In this document: positions 1 through 8,796 of the stretch, one piece after another
How positions within the stretch are numbered: the first letter of the stretch is position 1
Layout of the letters: each line of letters begins with the position of its first letter
NCBI GenBank assembly: GCA_963715025.1
Contig: CAVQQQ010000002.1
Coordinates: 248,001 to 312,000 of the forward strand
Source: DASSJT01 sp963715025
GTDB lineage: Bacteria; Actinomycetota; Actinomycetes; Actinomycetales; Dermatophilaceae
DNA length: 64,000 nt
Direction of reading: 5' to 3'
Made by a program: the position numbers and the translations under genes
Notes under the pieces: generated by a model
What the model was told of the DNA's origin: nothing
What the model saw: the letters and a program-made list of their open reading frames with translations, nothing else
The model's database searches: none

Positions 1-2
1 AC

Positions 3-575
3 ACGTCAGGCCACTTCATCTGGATCGGCGAGCGCACTCGCGACCTCGACGGCGCCCACATCGACTTCGTCTCCCGGGTGCGCAACCCGGTCGGCGTCAA
101 GCTGTCGGGCAGGGCCCACCCCGACGAGGTCCTGCGCCTGATCGACCGGGTCGACCCACATCGCGAGCCGGGGCGGCTCAGCTTCATCACGCGAATGGGC
201 GCGCAGACCGTGCGCGATGCGTTGCCGGAGCTTGTCGAGAAGGTCACGGCGTCGGGAGCCCAGGTCACCTGGATCTGCGATCCCATGCACGGCAACACCT
301 TCGAGTCGGCCTCGGGCTACAAGACGCGTGACTTCGATGACGTGGTCGAGGAGGTGCGCGGCTTCTTCGAGGTGCACCAGGGCCTCGGCACCGTGCCCGG
401 GGGCATCCACGTGGAGCTCACCGGCAACGACGTGACCGAGTGCCTGGGCGGGGCAGAGAAGATCCTCGACGCCGACCTCAACAAACGGTACGAGAGCGTC
501 TGCGACCCACGGCTCAACCACCAGCAGAGCCTGGAACTCGCGTTCCTCGTCGCCGAGATGCTGAGCAGGGACTGA
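3..575 (+). CDS. aroG: Class II 3-deoxy-7-phosphoheptulonate (DAHP) synthase, C-terminal part
   Basis: Catalyses condensation of phosphoenolpyruvate and erythrose 4-phosphate, the first step of the shikimate pathway. Only the last 190 residues are present; the frame is open to the left edge, so the 5' end lies outside the window. Seen in the fragment: HFIWIGERTRDLDGAHIDF at the start, RNPVGVKLSG, ITRMGAQ, and DPMHGNT, a hallmark metal/substrate-binding segment of the plant-like class II enzymes. The next gene begins 3 bp after the stop. In mycobacteria the same enzyme (Rv2178c) sits next to pknL, Rv2175c and idsA2, all of which follow here. Confidence 0.95.
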   Translation, partial: TSGHFIWIGERTRDLDGAHIDFVSRVRNPVGVKLSGRAHPDEVLRLIDRVDPHREPGRLSFITRMGAQTVRDALPELVEKVTASGAQVTWICDPMHGNTFESASGYKTRDFDDVVEEVRGFFEVHQGLGTVPGGIHVELTGNDVTECLGGAEKILDADLNKRYESVCDPRLNHQQSLELAFLVAEMLSRD

Positions 576-578
576 CGC

Positions 579-1652
579 GTGGTCGACGGCACCGTGACCG
601 CGCTGCGCGCAGACCTGCTGTCCGACACCCTGACGCGCCCCACCGCGGCAATGCGTGAGGCGATGGCGACCGCCGAGGTCGGCGACGACGTCTTCGGCGA
701 AGACCCCACCGTCCGCGCCCTGGAGGGCCGGGTCGCCGAGCTGCTCGGCCACGAGGACGCGCTGTTCACGCCCAGCGGCTCGATGGCCAACCAGCTAGGA
801 GTGCGGCTGCACGTCGGGCTCGGCCAGGAGCTCATCGCCGACTCCCTCGCCCACGTCCTTCGGGCCGAGCTGGGAGCGGCAGCTGTGCTGTCAGGGATCA
901 GCTCGAGGTCATGGATCGCGCAGCGCGGGCTTCTGGACCCCGCGCAGCCGCTGGCCCTCATGGTCACGGACGGAGGCGCCTACCAGGTCAACACGGCACT
1001 GGTCGTGGTCGAGAACACCCACAACTTCGGCGGCGGCACCGTCCAGCCGATCGAGGCGATCCGCGCGCTGCGCCGCGAGACGTCGGGGCGAGGGGTCGCG
1101 ATGCACCTCGACGGGGCGCGGCTGTGGAACGCCCACGTCGCCACCGGAGTGCCGCTGGCCGACTACGGGCGAGAATTCGACACCGTCAGCGTGTGCCTGA
1201 GCAAGGGCCTGGGAGCACCCGTGGGATCGCTGCTGGTCGGGTCGGCGCGGGCGATGCAGGAGGCCCGCATCTGGCGCAAGCGCTTCGGCGGAGGCATGCG
1301 GCAGGTTGGCATCCTTGCCGCCGCAGGGATCCACGCCGTCGACCACCACATCGCGCGGCTGGCCGACGATCACGCACGCGCCAGGCGCTGTGCTGAGGCT
1401 CTCTCCGGGGTGGCACCGAGTGTGTGCGACCCGGCCCTGGTCGAGACCAACATCCTGATCGCCGACGTGGCGGCTGCTGGGTGGTCACCGCAGGCGTTCT
1501 GCGCCGCCGCGCTGGCGCGCGGGATCCGGGTGTATGCCGTGAGCCGCACCAGCGTGCGCCTGGTCTGGCACCTCGACGTGGACGACGCCGGGACAGATGC
1601 GGCCATCGAGGTGCTCGCCGACCTGCTGGGCTCTGGTCCTCAGGCCTCGTGA
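579..1652 (+). CDS. ltaE: Low-specificity L-threonine aldolase
   Basis: PLP enzyme of the beta-eliminating lyase (fold type I) family that splits L-threonine/allo-threonine to glycine and acetaldehyde. 357 residues, usual length. Visible: RADLLSDTLTRPT near the N terminus, GDDVFGEDP (about 35-43), the cofactor-binding HLDGARLWNA (about 176-185) and the Schiff-base lysine in CLSKGLGAPVG (Lys 209). A GTG start 3 bp after the DAHP synthase stop suggests translational coupling. The 3' end overlaps the convergent DMT transporter by about 13 bp. Confidence 0.93.
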   Translation: MVDGTVTALRADLLSDTLTRPTAAMREAMATAEVGDDVFGEDPTVRALEGRVAELLGHEDALFTPSGSMANQLGVRLHVGLGQELIADSLAHVLRAELGAAAVLSGISSRSWIAQRGLLDPAQPLALMVTDGGAYQVNTALVVVENTHNFGGGTVQPIEAIRALRRETSGRGVAMHLDGARLWNAHVATGVPLADYGREFDTVSVCLSKGLGAPVGSLLVGSARAMQEARIWRKRFGGGMRQVGILAAAGIHAVDHHIARLADDHARARRCAEALSGVAPSVCDPALVETNILIADVAAAGWSPQAFCAAALARGIRVYAVSRTSVRLVWHLDVDDAGTDAAIEVLADLLGSGPQAS

Positions 1653-2590
1653 TGCAGGAGTTCTGACGGCGGGCTCTGAGCGGCGCTCGCGTCGGGGTCG
1701 CGGGTCCTGCCGCGCAGTTCGGCAAGGTACATGGCCGACAGCACCAGGCCGCCGCCGAGCAGCATGCGGGCGGTGATGTTCTCGCCGCCGAAGAGCACCG
1801 CGAAGAACGCCGCGAAGACGGGCTCCATCGTCATCACGATGGCCGCGCGGGTGGCGCTCAGGTGTGACTGGGCCCAGGTCTGCGCCCAGACGGCCAGAGC
1901 TCCGGCAACCAGGGCCATGTAGAGCAGGCTGGCCCACTGGCCCCCCGTCGAGGGGAGCGTGACTCCGCCTGGGAGGGCATCCACGGTGCAGATGGCGGCG
2001 ATGACGATCGTCTGCACCGTCGCCAGCCCGGTGGCCGACTCGGGAGTGCTGAACCGGCCCAGGCCCACGATGTGGAGCGCGTAGAGGGCCGCTGCGGCCA
2101 GGGTCAGCGACTCGCCGACGCCGATCGTGAATCCGCGCAGGGACAGGACCGCGAGGCCGAGGGTCGCCAGGGCGACGGCTGCCCACGTGCTGGCCGCGAT
2201 GTGCTCCCTGAGCAGCGCCGCCGCGAAGACCGGGGTCAGGACGACATACGTGCCGGTGATGAAGCCCGACACGGACGCGTCGGTGTGCTCGAGCCCAGTG
2301 GTCTGGAGCAGCTGGGCCGCGCCGTAGAGGACACCGAGTACCACGCCCACGCGAAGCCCGCGGCGGGTGAGCGCGCGGGTCTGGCGCCAGAACAGCGCCC
2401 CCATGACCACGGCGGCGATGCCGAACCGCACGGCCAGGAAGTCGGGGGTCGGGACATGGGCGACAAGGTCGTGGATCAGGAAGAACGTCGAGCCCCACAC
2501 GGTCGTGACACCGAGCAGGAGCAGCGTGGCCAACCCCTGGTGGCTCATCCCCTGCGCGCGCCGGCGGAGGGTGCCGGGGCCGCTAGACAA
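1640..2590 (-). CDS. EamA/DMT-family transporter
   Basis: Integral membrane permease of the drug/metabolite transporter superfamily, likely exporting a small metabolite; substrate unknown. About 316 residues with some ten hydrophobic segments and the family opening GVTTVWGSTFFLIHD and RFGIAAVVMGALFW. The second half repeats the motif, with MTMEPVFAAFFAVLFGGE marking the last EamA repeat. The longest start overlaps the 3' end of the kinase gene by 8 bp; an internal ATG at 2548 (MSHQGLATLLL) is equally plausible and gives a more typical N terminus. It follows the kinase on the same strand and may be co-transcribed with it. Confidence 0.88.
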   Translation of the reverse strand: MSSGPGTLRRRAQGMSHQGLATLLLLGVTTVWGSTFFLIHDLVAHVPTPDFLAVRFGIAAVVMGALFWRQTRALTRRGLRVGVVLGVLYGAAQLLQTTGLEHTDASVSGFITGTYVVLTPVFAAALLREHIAASTWAAVALATLGLAVLSLRGFTIGVGESLTLAAAALYALHIVGLGRFSTPESATGLATVQTIVIAAICTVDALPGGVTLPSTGGQWASLLYMALVAGALAVWAQTWAQSHLSATRAAIVMTMEPVFAAFFAVLFGGENITARMLLGGGLVLSAMYLAELRGRTRDPDASAAQSPPSELLHHEA

Positions 2591-4523
2591 TGATGAGGGT
2601 GATGGTGGTGCCCTGTGGCTGCTGGCTGTCGCCCGGCGGGTCCTGGCTGCGGACCGTTCCGAATATGCCGCCCATGAAGCGCTCGATCTTCACCTTGAAA
2701 CCGGCCTGCTCCAGGATCTGCTTCGCTTCGTTCTCGTTCTTGCTCACGACGTTGGGCACCGCGACGACCTGCGGTCCCTTGGACACCACCAGGGTGACCG
2801 TGTCACCGCGGTAGCGGATGCCGGAGCTGGGGTCCTGGCTGATCACGCTGCCCTTGGGCACGGAGTCGCTCCACTCCTGGTCCTGCGCGTTGACCTTGAG
2901 CCCGGAGTCGGTGATCCAGGCAATCGCCTGGTCTGCTGGCTTGCCCGTGAAGTCTTGGACCTCGATGGGCTCGCGGCCCTTGCTCACGACGAGGTCCACG
3001 GTGGTGCCAGGCTTGACGAGCTTGCCCTCCCCGGGGTTGGTCGCCATCACCAGGCCGACGGTGACCCTTTCGCTGTAGTCCTCGGTCACCGAGCCCAGGG
3101 CCAGCTTGGCCTGCTTCAGCGTCGCCTCGGCCTCAGCCGGGGAGTGGCCGATCAGGGAGGGGACGGCATACCTCTCCGGGCCCAGCGACACGGTCATGGT
3201 GACCGTGGTGCGGCGGCCCACTTCCCTGCCGCCAGCCGGATCGGTCGAGATGACCGTGCCCTTGGGCACCTTCTCGTTGAAGGCTTGGGCCGGGTCGACG
3301 CGCAGGTGGGCGGCCTCGAGCTGGGTCTTCGCCACGGCGGCGGGCTTGCCGACCACGTTCGGGACGAGCGTCGAGGCCCCCGGGCCGGCCAGGAAGAACC
3401 AGGCCAGCAGGCCTCCCAGCAGGAGCACGCCCACGCCGATCGCCGGCCAGCGGCCGGGGCCGGCGAGGAACGCCGCGGTCCGTGTGGGCCACCCGGGTTG
3501 CTGTGGCTGTCGCCGCGACTGCCGGGACGGAGCGGCGACAGACGCCGCTGCCACCTGAACGGCGTCGGAGGGCTGGTGCCCGAGGGGAAACGCGGCAGTG
3601 CGGCTCAGCTCGCCCGTGGCGATGCGGCTGCCATTGGGGTGTGCCGGCGGACGCCGATCGAGCTCCGTGGCCGTCAGCTGCGCCCGAGTGCGTCGGACTT
3701 GGTCGAGGTAGGCGTCGGCGTCGGCCGGCCGCAGGTCGGGGTCACGCGCCGTCGCAGACGCGACCAGCGCATCGAGGGCAGGCGGCAGCCACGGGATCCG
3801 GCTGGACGGGGTGGGCACGGAGCCGTGCACGTGCTGGTAGGCGATCTGGATCGGTGTCTCGCCGGTGAACGCCTTCTCCCCGGTGAGCATCTCGTACAGC
3901 ACGAGGCCTGCGGCGTAGACGTCGCTGCGGACGTCGGCGATGCTGCGCTCGACCTGCTCCGGCGACAGGTAGGCGACGGTGCCGAGGATCAGGCCGGTCG
4001 AGGTCGTGCTGGTCTGGCTCGTGACCGCGCGCGCGAGGCCGAAGTCGGCCACCTTGACCACGCCGTCTTCGCGCAGGATGACGTTCTCCGGCTTGACGTC
4101 CCGGTGGACGATGCCGGCGCGGTGTGCTGCGGCCAGGGCCTGGAGCATCGAGTCGAGGATGTCGAGTGCAGCGCGCGGGGTGAGCGCGCCCTCGTCGGCA
4201 AGGACCTGGCGGAGCGTGTGGCCGGGGACGTACTCCATCGCGAGGAACACCTGCCCGGCGTCCTCACCCTGGTCGAAGACGGCGACGACGTTGGGGTGGG
4301 AGAGCCGGGCGGCGGAGCGCGCCTCGCGGCGGAACCGGCTGACGAACGCGTCGTCGTCGGCCAGGTGCGGCCGCATCACCTTCAGGGCGATCTCGCGGTC
4401 GAGCCGGGTGTCCAGCGCAAGGTAGACGGTTGCCATCCCGCCGTCGGCCAGATGCGACAGCACGCGGTAGCGCGCGTCGAGCTCACGGCCGACCAGGGAG
4501 TCGTTCACAGCGGAGGACACCAT
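2583..4523 (-). CDS. pknL: Ser/Thr protein kinase with four PASTA domains (PknL-type locus)
   Basis: Membrane receptor kinase. The N-terminal kinase domain (about 18-280) has a glycine loop LADGGMATVYLA, catalytic Lys 48 in ALKVM, HRDVKPEN (140-147), DFG (160-162) and GTVAYLSPEQ. A Pro/Arg-rich linker leads to one transmembrane helix (about 357-377), then four extracellular PASTA repeats reach the end (646 aa). PASTA repeats bind peptidoglycan precursors, so signalling from cell-wall status is inferred. Position between aroG and an Rv2175c-type gene marks it as the pknL-locus kinase. Mycobacterial PknL, as I recall, lacks PASTA repeats, so the symbol reflects synteny rather than identical architecture. 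Confidence 0.92.
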   Translation of the reverse strand: MVSSAVNDSLVGRELDARYRVLSHLADGGMATVYLALDTRLDREIALKVMRPHLADDDAFVSRFRREARSAARLSHPNVVAVFDQGEDAGQVFLAMEYVPGHTLRQVLADEGALTPRAALDILDSMLQALAAAHRAGIVHRDVKPENVILREDGVVKVADFGLARAVTSQTSTTSTGLILGTVAYLSPEQVERSIADVRSDVYAAGLVLYEMLTGEKAFTGETPIQIAYQHVHGSVPTPSSRIPWLPPALDALVASATARDPDLRPADADAYLDQVRRTRAQLTATELDRRPPAHPNGSRIATGELSRTAAFPLGHQPSDAVQVAAASVAAPSRQSRRQPQQPGWPTRTAAFLAGPGRWPAIGVGVLLLGGLLAWFFLAGPGASTLVPNVVGKPAAVAKTQLEAAHLRVDPAQAFNEKVPKGTVISTDPAGGREVGRRTTVTMTVSLGPERYAVPSLIGHSPAEAEATLKQAKLALGSVTEDYSERVTVGLVMATNPGEGKLVKPGTTVDLVVSKGREPIEVQDFTGKPADQAIAWITDSGLKVNAQDQEWSDSVPKGSVISQDPSSGIRYRGDTVTLVVSKGPQVVAVPNVVSKNENEAKQILEQAGFKVKIERFMGGIFGTVRSQDPPGDSQQPQGTTITLIIV

Positions 4524-4654
4524 GAGATTCTACGAAGAATCGCGAGCAATCCCGTGCTCGGCCTGCCGTGGTGGGCATCACGCCTTGGTGTCATCTGCTC
4601 AGGCAGTCCAGGCAACGTGCTCGGATGGGCGCTCGATCGGGCCTCCCGCGACGG

Positions 4655-5932
4655 TCACATCCGGGCGCGGTGTGCCTTGACAGCCCTCACGTACTGGCGC
4701 GTGTCGGGGTACATCCCGTGCTCCTGAACCGATGCCAGTCCCTGGTAATAGCCAGCGATGGCCTGGTCCATCGAGTCGGCCGACCGCGTGAGGGCCCGCA
4801 GGATCACGACACCGGCCGTGATGTTGTCCCGGGTGCTCAGGAGGTTGAGCCGGCGGTCAGCCATCTCCGAGGCCCAGTGGCCCGAGGAGGGGATGACCTG
4901 CATCGTGCCGATGGCGTTGGCGACCGACACCTGGCGCTGGTTCCACCCGGACTCTTGCCAGGCGACCGCGAGGACCAGACGGGGATCGACGCCATGCCGC
5001 CTCGCCGTTGCGACGATCATGCCCTTCGTCTGGGCCCGAGTCGGCACTGGCCGGCGTGCCAGCGCCGCCCGGTTGGCGGCCGCAGCCGCGACCACCTTCG
5101 CGCTATAGGTACGACCCGCGAAAGTGTTGCTGCTGAAGGCCTTTCGTCCCACGGGCTGAGGTACGACCAGACTCTGTCCCACCCTGAGGTGGTTGGGATC
5201 GGGAAGGCGGTTGAGCTTGAGCAGCCGTGCGGTGGTCGTCGCCCGGTCGCGCGCGATGCCACTGAGCGTGTCCCCCGACCTCACGGTGTAGCGGGTCGCA
5301 GGTGGCCGGGTCGCCGCCGGGGGTGCGAACACGCGGACGCGTTGCCCGGGGTGGATGCGCGCGCGCACGGACAGGCGGTTGAGGGCAAGCACCGCTCGCA
5401 GCGGGGTCCTGGTGCGCTGTGCGATCGCGGTGAGCGTGTCGCCGGCACGGACCACGTATGCCGCGGTGGGACGCCGAGTGGCCCTGCGGGCCGTGGCGCG
5501 AGGCTTCGCCGGGACCCGCAGTCGCTGGCCGGCATGGATCACCGTCGTTGTGAGCCGGTTCAGCTTCACGATGCGCGCAACGCTCGAGCCGCTGCGCTCC
5601 GCAACGGCAGACAGTGTGTCGCCGCTCCGCACGAGGTAGAGCGCGAGGACCGATGCTGCAGGCTGTCGCGCGGTTGCCGCCGGCGCCGGGCCGGTCCGCG
5701 GCAGCCACAGGGACTGGCCGGGCAGGATCGCGTGCCCGCCGTTGCGGAGCCGGTTCTTGGCAATGATCGCCGCAGCGGTGGTTCGGGACGACAGGGCCAG
5801 AGCGGCGACGGTGTCGCCGGGCCTGACGGCGTGCCGGGTCCAGCCGTACGGCGCGGCCCGGTGCGGCCGAACGACGGCAGGTGGTGTCGATGCGGGCTGG
5901 ACGGCGAGGGGTGCGGCAATGAGCGGTGCCAT
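4655..5932 (-). CDS. Cell-wall lytic transglycosylase with four LysM domains
   Basis: Predicted peptidoglycan hydrolase. Four LysM modules (about 33-76, 98-142, 159-202 and 213-256), each with the (V/A)R(P/S/A)GDT signature, are followed by an SLT-type transglycosylase domain (about 300-420) with the probable catalytic glutamate in AWQESGWN and GTMQVIPSS downstream. 425 residues. The chosen ATG starts with a hydrophobic stretch (MAPLIAAPLAV); no ATG, GTG or TTG lies further upstream before an in-frame stop, so export relies on this short, atypical leader. It sits upstream of the PASTA kinase on the same strand, suggesting joint function in wall remodelling. Confidence 0.88.
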   Translation of the reverse strand: MAPLIAAPLAVQPASTPPAVVRPHRAAPYGWTRHAVRPGDTVAALALSSRTTAAAIIAKNRLRNGGHAILPGQSLWLPRTGPAPAATARQPAASVLALYLVRSGDTLSAVAERSGSSVARIVKLNRLTTTVIHAGQRLRVPAKPRATARRATRRPTAAYVVRAGDTLTAIAQRTRTPLRAVLALNRLSVRARIHPGQRVRVFAPPAATRPPATRYTVRSGDTLSGIARDRATTTARLLKLNRLPDPNHLRVGQSLVVPQPVGRKAFSSNTFAGRTYSAKVVAAAAANRAALARRPVPTRAQTKGMIVATARRHGVDPRLVLAVAWQESGWNQRQVSVANAIGTMQVIPSSGHWASEMADRRLNLLSTRDNITAGVVILRALTRSADSMDQAIAGYYQGLASVQEHGMYPDTRQYVRAVKAHRARM

Positions 5933-6134
5933 GGCTGCGTCGCTTCCTTGCTTCGGGTGCTTGCGCGTGATCGGGGACCGACTGGCAATGTGGTTCTGGT
6001 GGGGCCCCTGTTACTGATGTGATTCGACCATACTGGGCAACCGGGCAGACTCGTGGGACCTCAGCGCGGCGGCCCCCTTACCTGCGGACCAACTGCGGCG
6101 CGGCCGGGGCGCCGTCAATGGCAGGCTGTGCACC

Positions 6135-6527
6135 GTGAGCACCCCGCCGTCGGACGACCCACTGGCCGAGCCGGCCCTCGACGAGCTTGTGGAGTCATGG
6201 CTGCCGATACCTGACGTGGCCGAGCGCCTGGGTGCGCCCCTCTCGGCAGTGCGCCGCATGGTGGAGGACCGCGAGCTGCTGGCTCTGCGCGTCGGCGACC
6301 GGAGCATCCTCATGGTGCCGGAAAAGTTCCTCGGCGCCGAAGGTCCCCTGGCGGCGCTGCGGGGCACGTTCACGGTGCTCAGTGACGGCGGGATGAGCGA
6401 CGAGGAGGCCGTGCGCTGGCTGTTCACCCCGGACCCGACACTGCCCGTCGACGGCGCTCCCATAGACGCGATCATCGGTGGCTTCAAGACCGAGGTGCGG
6501 CGCCGCGCGATGGAGCAGGCCTTCTAG
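6135..6527 (+). CDS. Rv2175c-family DNA-binding protein
   Basis: Small (130 aa) winged-helix protein. The N-terminal half, WLPIPDVAERLGAPLSAVRRMVEDRELLALRVGD, is an excisionase-like helix-turn-helix. The C-terminal half (LRGTFTVLSDGGMSDEEAVRWLFTPD onward) matches the Rv2175c C-terminal domain. In Mycobacterium tuberculosis, Rv2175c is a substrate of PknL and phosphorylation weakens DNA binding; the linkage here to a PknL-locus kinase suggests the same pairing. A threonine near the N terminus (Thr 3) is available, but a phosphosite cannot be proved. GTG start. Divergent from the transglycosylase across about 200 bp. Confidence 0.9.
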   Translation: MSTPPSDDPLAEPALDELVESWLPIPDVAERLGAPLSAVRRMVEDRELLALRVGDRSILMVPEKFLGAEGPLAALRGTFTVLSDGGMSDEEAVRWLFTPDPTLPVDGAPIDAIIGGFKTEVRRRAMEQAF

Positions 6528-6580
6528 GGATCGCAGCCGCGCCCTCGGCGTTGCTGCGTCCCACGTCGCTGGCGCCCGGG

Positions 6581-7666
6581 TCAGGCGGCGCGCGCGGTAG
6601 CGGTGTCGATCAGCTGGTCGAGCACGTCGAGTGCTGTCGGATCGAGCTGTGCCGTCGACTTGAGGGCGAGGCGCGCCCCGCCGGCCAGCTGGCCGATCTC
6701 GGACTCGACGGCGTCAACCGCCCCAGCCCTGGTGATGATGCCGCGCAGCTGCACCACCTGCTCCGGCCCGAGGTCCGCCCGGCCGAGGAGTCCCCCCAGG
6801 ACTGCCGCGTCGGTGGGGTCGGCGCCCTCGAGCGCGTGTGCGATGAGCACAGTGCGCTTGCCCTCGCGCAGGTCGTCGCCTGCCGGCTTGCCCGTGGCGA
6901 CCGGGTCGCCGAAGACCCCCAGCAGGTCGTCGCGCAGCTGGAAGGCGTGGCCGAGGTCGAGGCCATAGCGCGACAGGGCCTCCAGGTCGTCCGGAGTGGC
7001 CCCACCGGCAGTGGCGCCGATGAGCAGCGGGTGCTCGATGGTGTATTTCGCGCTCTTGTAGCGGATCACCTGGTGAGCCCGTTCGAGACGCTCCGCGGTG
7101 GTGAGGGCGGCCCAGGGGCGCGCCGACTCGACCACGTCGAGGTACTGGCCGCCCATCAGCTGGGTGCGCATTCGGTCGAAGACCGGTCGCGACCGCGCCA
7201 GCTGCTCGGCACCCAGGCCACACGTCGAGTAGAGCTCCTCGGTCCAGTTGAGGCACAGGTTGCCGGCGAGGATGGCCCCGGCCACCCCGAACCGCCCGGC
7301 GTCACCGTGCCAGCCCTCACCCTCGTGGAGCGCTGCGAGCGAGCGGTGGGCGGACGGCATACCTCGGCGGGTGTCGCTGTCATCCATGACGTCGTCATGG
7401 ATGAGCGCGGCAGCCTGGAAGAGCTCCATGCTGGTGGCCAGCGTGATGAGGGCGGGGGAGTCGGGCTCGCCGGCAGCGCGGGCGCCCCAGTAGAGGAACG
7501 CCGCCCGCAGCCGCTTGCCGCCCGAAAGCAGCGCGCGGATCACTGTCAGCAGGTCGCTGGCCGCGGGTCCGACCTCGGCCAGCACCTGGGCCTGGTCGTG
7601 GAGCAGCAGGTCGACGCGCTCCTGCACGCGGGCACGCAGCGAGGCAGCGTCGAGCGGGTCCGCCAT
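6581..7666 (-). CDS. idsA2: Polyprenyl diphosphate synthase (geranylgeranyl-type)
   Basis: Condenses isopentenyl diphosphate onto allylic diphosphates to make a short/medium-chain prenyl diphosphate. 361 residues with GGKRLR (49-54), the first aspartate-rich motif DDVMDD (from 91) and a second, weaker aspartate region LRDDLLG. Start chosen at the ATG at 7666 because GGAGG sits just upstream; a longer frame runs to 7756 but its extra 30 residues look untranslated. Convergent with the Rv2175c-type gene and divergent from metF, as around mycobacterial Rv2173. Product chain length cannot be told from sequence alone. Confidence 0.92.
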   Translation of the reverse strand: MADPLDAASLRARVQERVDLLLHDQAQVLAEVGPAASDLLTVIRALLSGGKRLRAAFLYWGARAAGEPDSPALITLATSMELFQAAALIHDDVMDDSDTRRGMPSAHRSLAALHEGEGWHGDAGRFGVAGAILAGNLCLNWTEELYSTCGLGAEQLARSRPVFDRMRTQLMGGQYLDVVESARPWAALTTAERLERAHQVIRYKSAKYTIEHPLLIGATAGGATPDDLEALSRYGLDLGHAFQLRDDLLGVFGDPVATGKPAGDDLREGKRTVLIAHALEGADPTDAAVLGGLLGRADLGPEQVVQLRGIITRAGAVDAVESEIGQLAGGARLALKSTAQLDPTALDVLDQLIDTATARAA

Positions 7667-7793
7667 GCCTGTGCCTCCCTGGGCTTCCCACCGCCGAGGC
7701 CACGCCCTCGCCGGCACCTCGGTGAGCTCTGGGCGCGTCTCACCACGTGTGCGCACAGAGCCTACGGGGTGGGCGCTGAACTACGCTCGGGGC

Positions 7794-8735
7794 ATGGCAC
7801 TCGGCCGCCCGTCGCGCATGCCCAGGCCGGAGCACGTGACTCGATCCATTCCCCAGATGCTGTCCGACGACAGCGTCTCGGTCAGTTTTGAGTTCTTCCC
7901 GCCCAAGGACGACGCGGCCGAGGCGCAGCTGTGGGATGCGATCCGGCGGCTGGAGCAGGTTCGGCCCAGTTTCGTCTCGGTGACCTACGGTGCCGGCGGC
8001 TCGACCCAGGACCGTACGGTGCGGGTCACCGAGCGGATCGCGCGAGAGACCACCCTGACCCCCTTGGCGCACCTCACCTGCGTCAACGCCTCGGTCGCCC
8101 AGCTGCGCCAGGTCATCGGCCAGTACGCTGCCGCCGGAGTCCGCAATGTCCTCGCCTTGCGGGGTGACCCACCGGGCAAGGTCGGGGGGCCATGGGTGGC
8201 CCACCCGGAGGGCCTCGACCATGCCGAGCACCTCGTCAGGCTGGTCAAGGGGCTCGGCGACTTCACGGTGGGCGTCGCTGCCTTCCCCGACGTGCACCCG
8301 GAGTCCGCCGATCTCGCCCACGACGTCGAGGTACTGGTGCGCAAGGCCGATGCGGGCGCCGACTTCGCGGTGACCCAGATGGTGTTCGACGCCGACACCT
8401 ACCTGCGACTGCGCGATCGGGTCGCGGCCCTGCGTGACCTGCCGATCACGCCGGGCCTGATGCCGGTCACCAATGTCAAGCAGATCGCCCGCATGTCCGA
8501 GCTCATGGGCACACCGCTCCCGGAGGCCGTCGTCAGCCGGCTGCAGGCGGTCGACGACGACCCCGCTGCAGTGCGCGAGGTGGGGGTTCAGATCGCGACC
8601 GAGCTCGCCCAGCGCATGCTTGCCGAGGGCGCGCCAGGCCTGCACTTCATCACCATGAACCGATCGACCGCCACCCTCGAGGTCTTCCACAACCTGGGGC
8701 TGGCCCCGTCGTTCTCCAGCTCCGCCACCGTCTGA
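7794..8735 (+). CDS. metF: 5,10-methylenetetrahydrofolate reductase
   Basis: Flavoenzyme reducing methylene-THF to methyl-THF for methionine synthesis. 313 residues from the ATG at 7794. Visible: SFEFFPPKD near the N terminus with the catalytic glutamate, VTYGAGGSTQDRT, LAHLTCVNAS, NVLALRGDPP, and DFAVTQMVFD, all standard MetF segments. An internal ATG at 7818 (MPRPEHV) is a possible alternative start. It lies divergent from idsA2 across about 127 bp. In mycobacteria a related reductase-like gene (Rv2172c) follows idsA2. Confidence 0.95.
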   Translation: MALGRPSRMPRPEHVTRSIPQMLSDDSVSVSFEFFPPKDDAAEAQLWDAIRRLEQVRPSFVSVTYGAGGSTQDRTVRVTERIARETTLTPLAHLTCVNASVAQLRQVIGQYAAAGVRNVLALRGDPPGKVGGPWVAHPEGLDHAEHLVRLVKGLGDFTVGVAAFPDVHPESADLAHDVEVLVRKADAGADFAVTQMVFDADTYLRLRDRVAALRDLPITPGLMPVTNVKQIARMSELMGTPLPEAVVSRLQAVDDDPAAVREVGVQIATELAQRMLAEGAPGLHFITMNRSTATLEVFHNLGLAPSFSSSATV

Positions 8736-8796
8736 TCGCCATCCGTATGCCGCTGGGCTGACAGCCCGGTCGTCCGCGGTCTCCGTCCGGCGCGGT

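Noticed and set aside
8755..8767. GGGCT-GAC-AGCCC as metF terminator
   Set aside because: Only a 5-bp stem with a 3-base loop; too weak to support.
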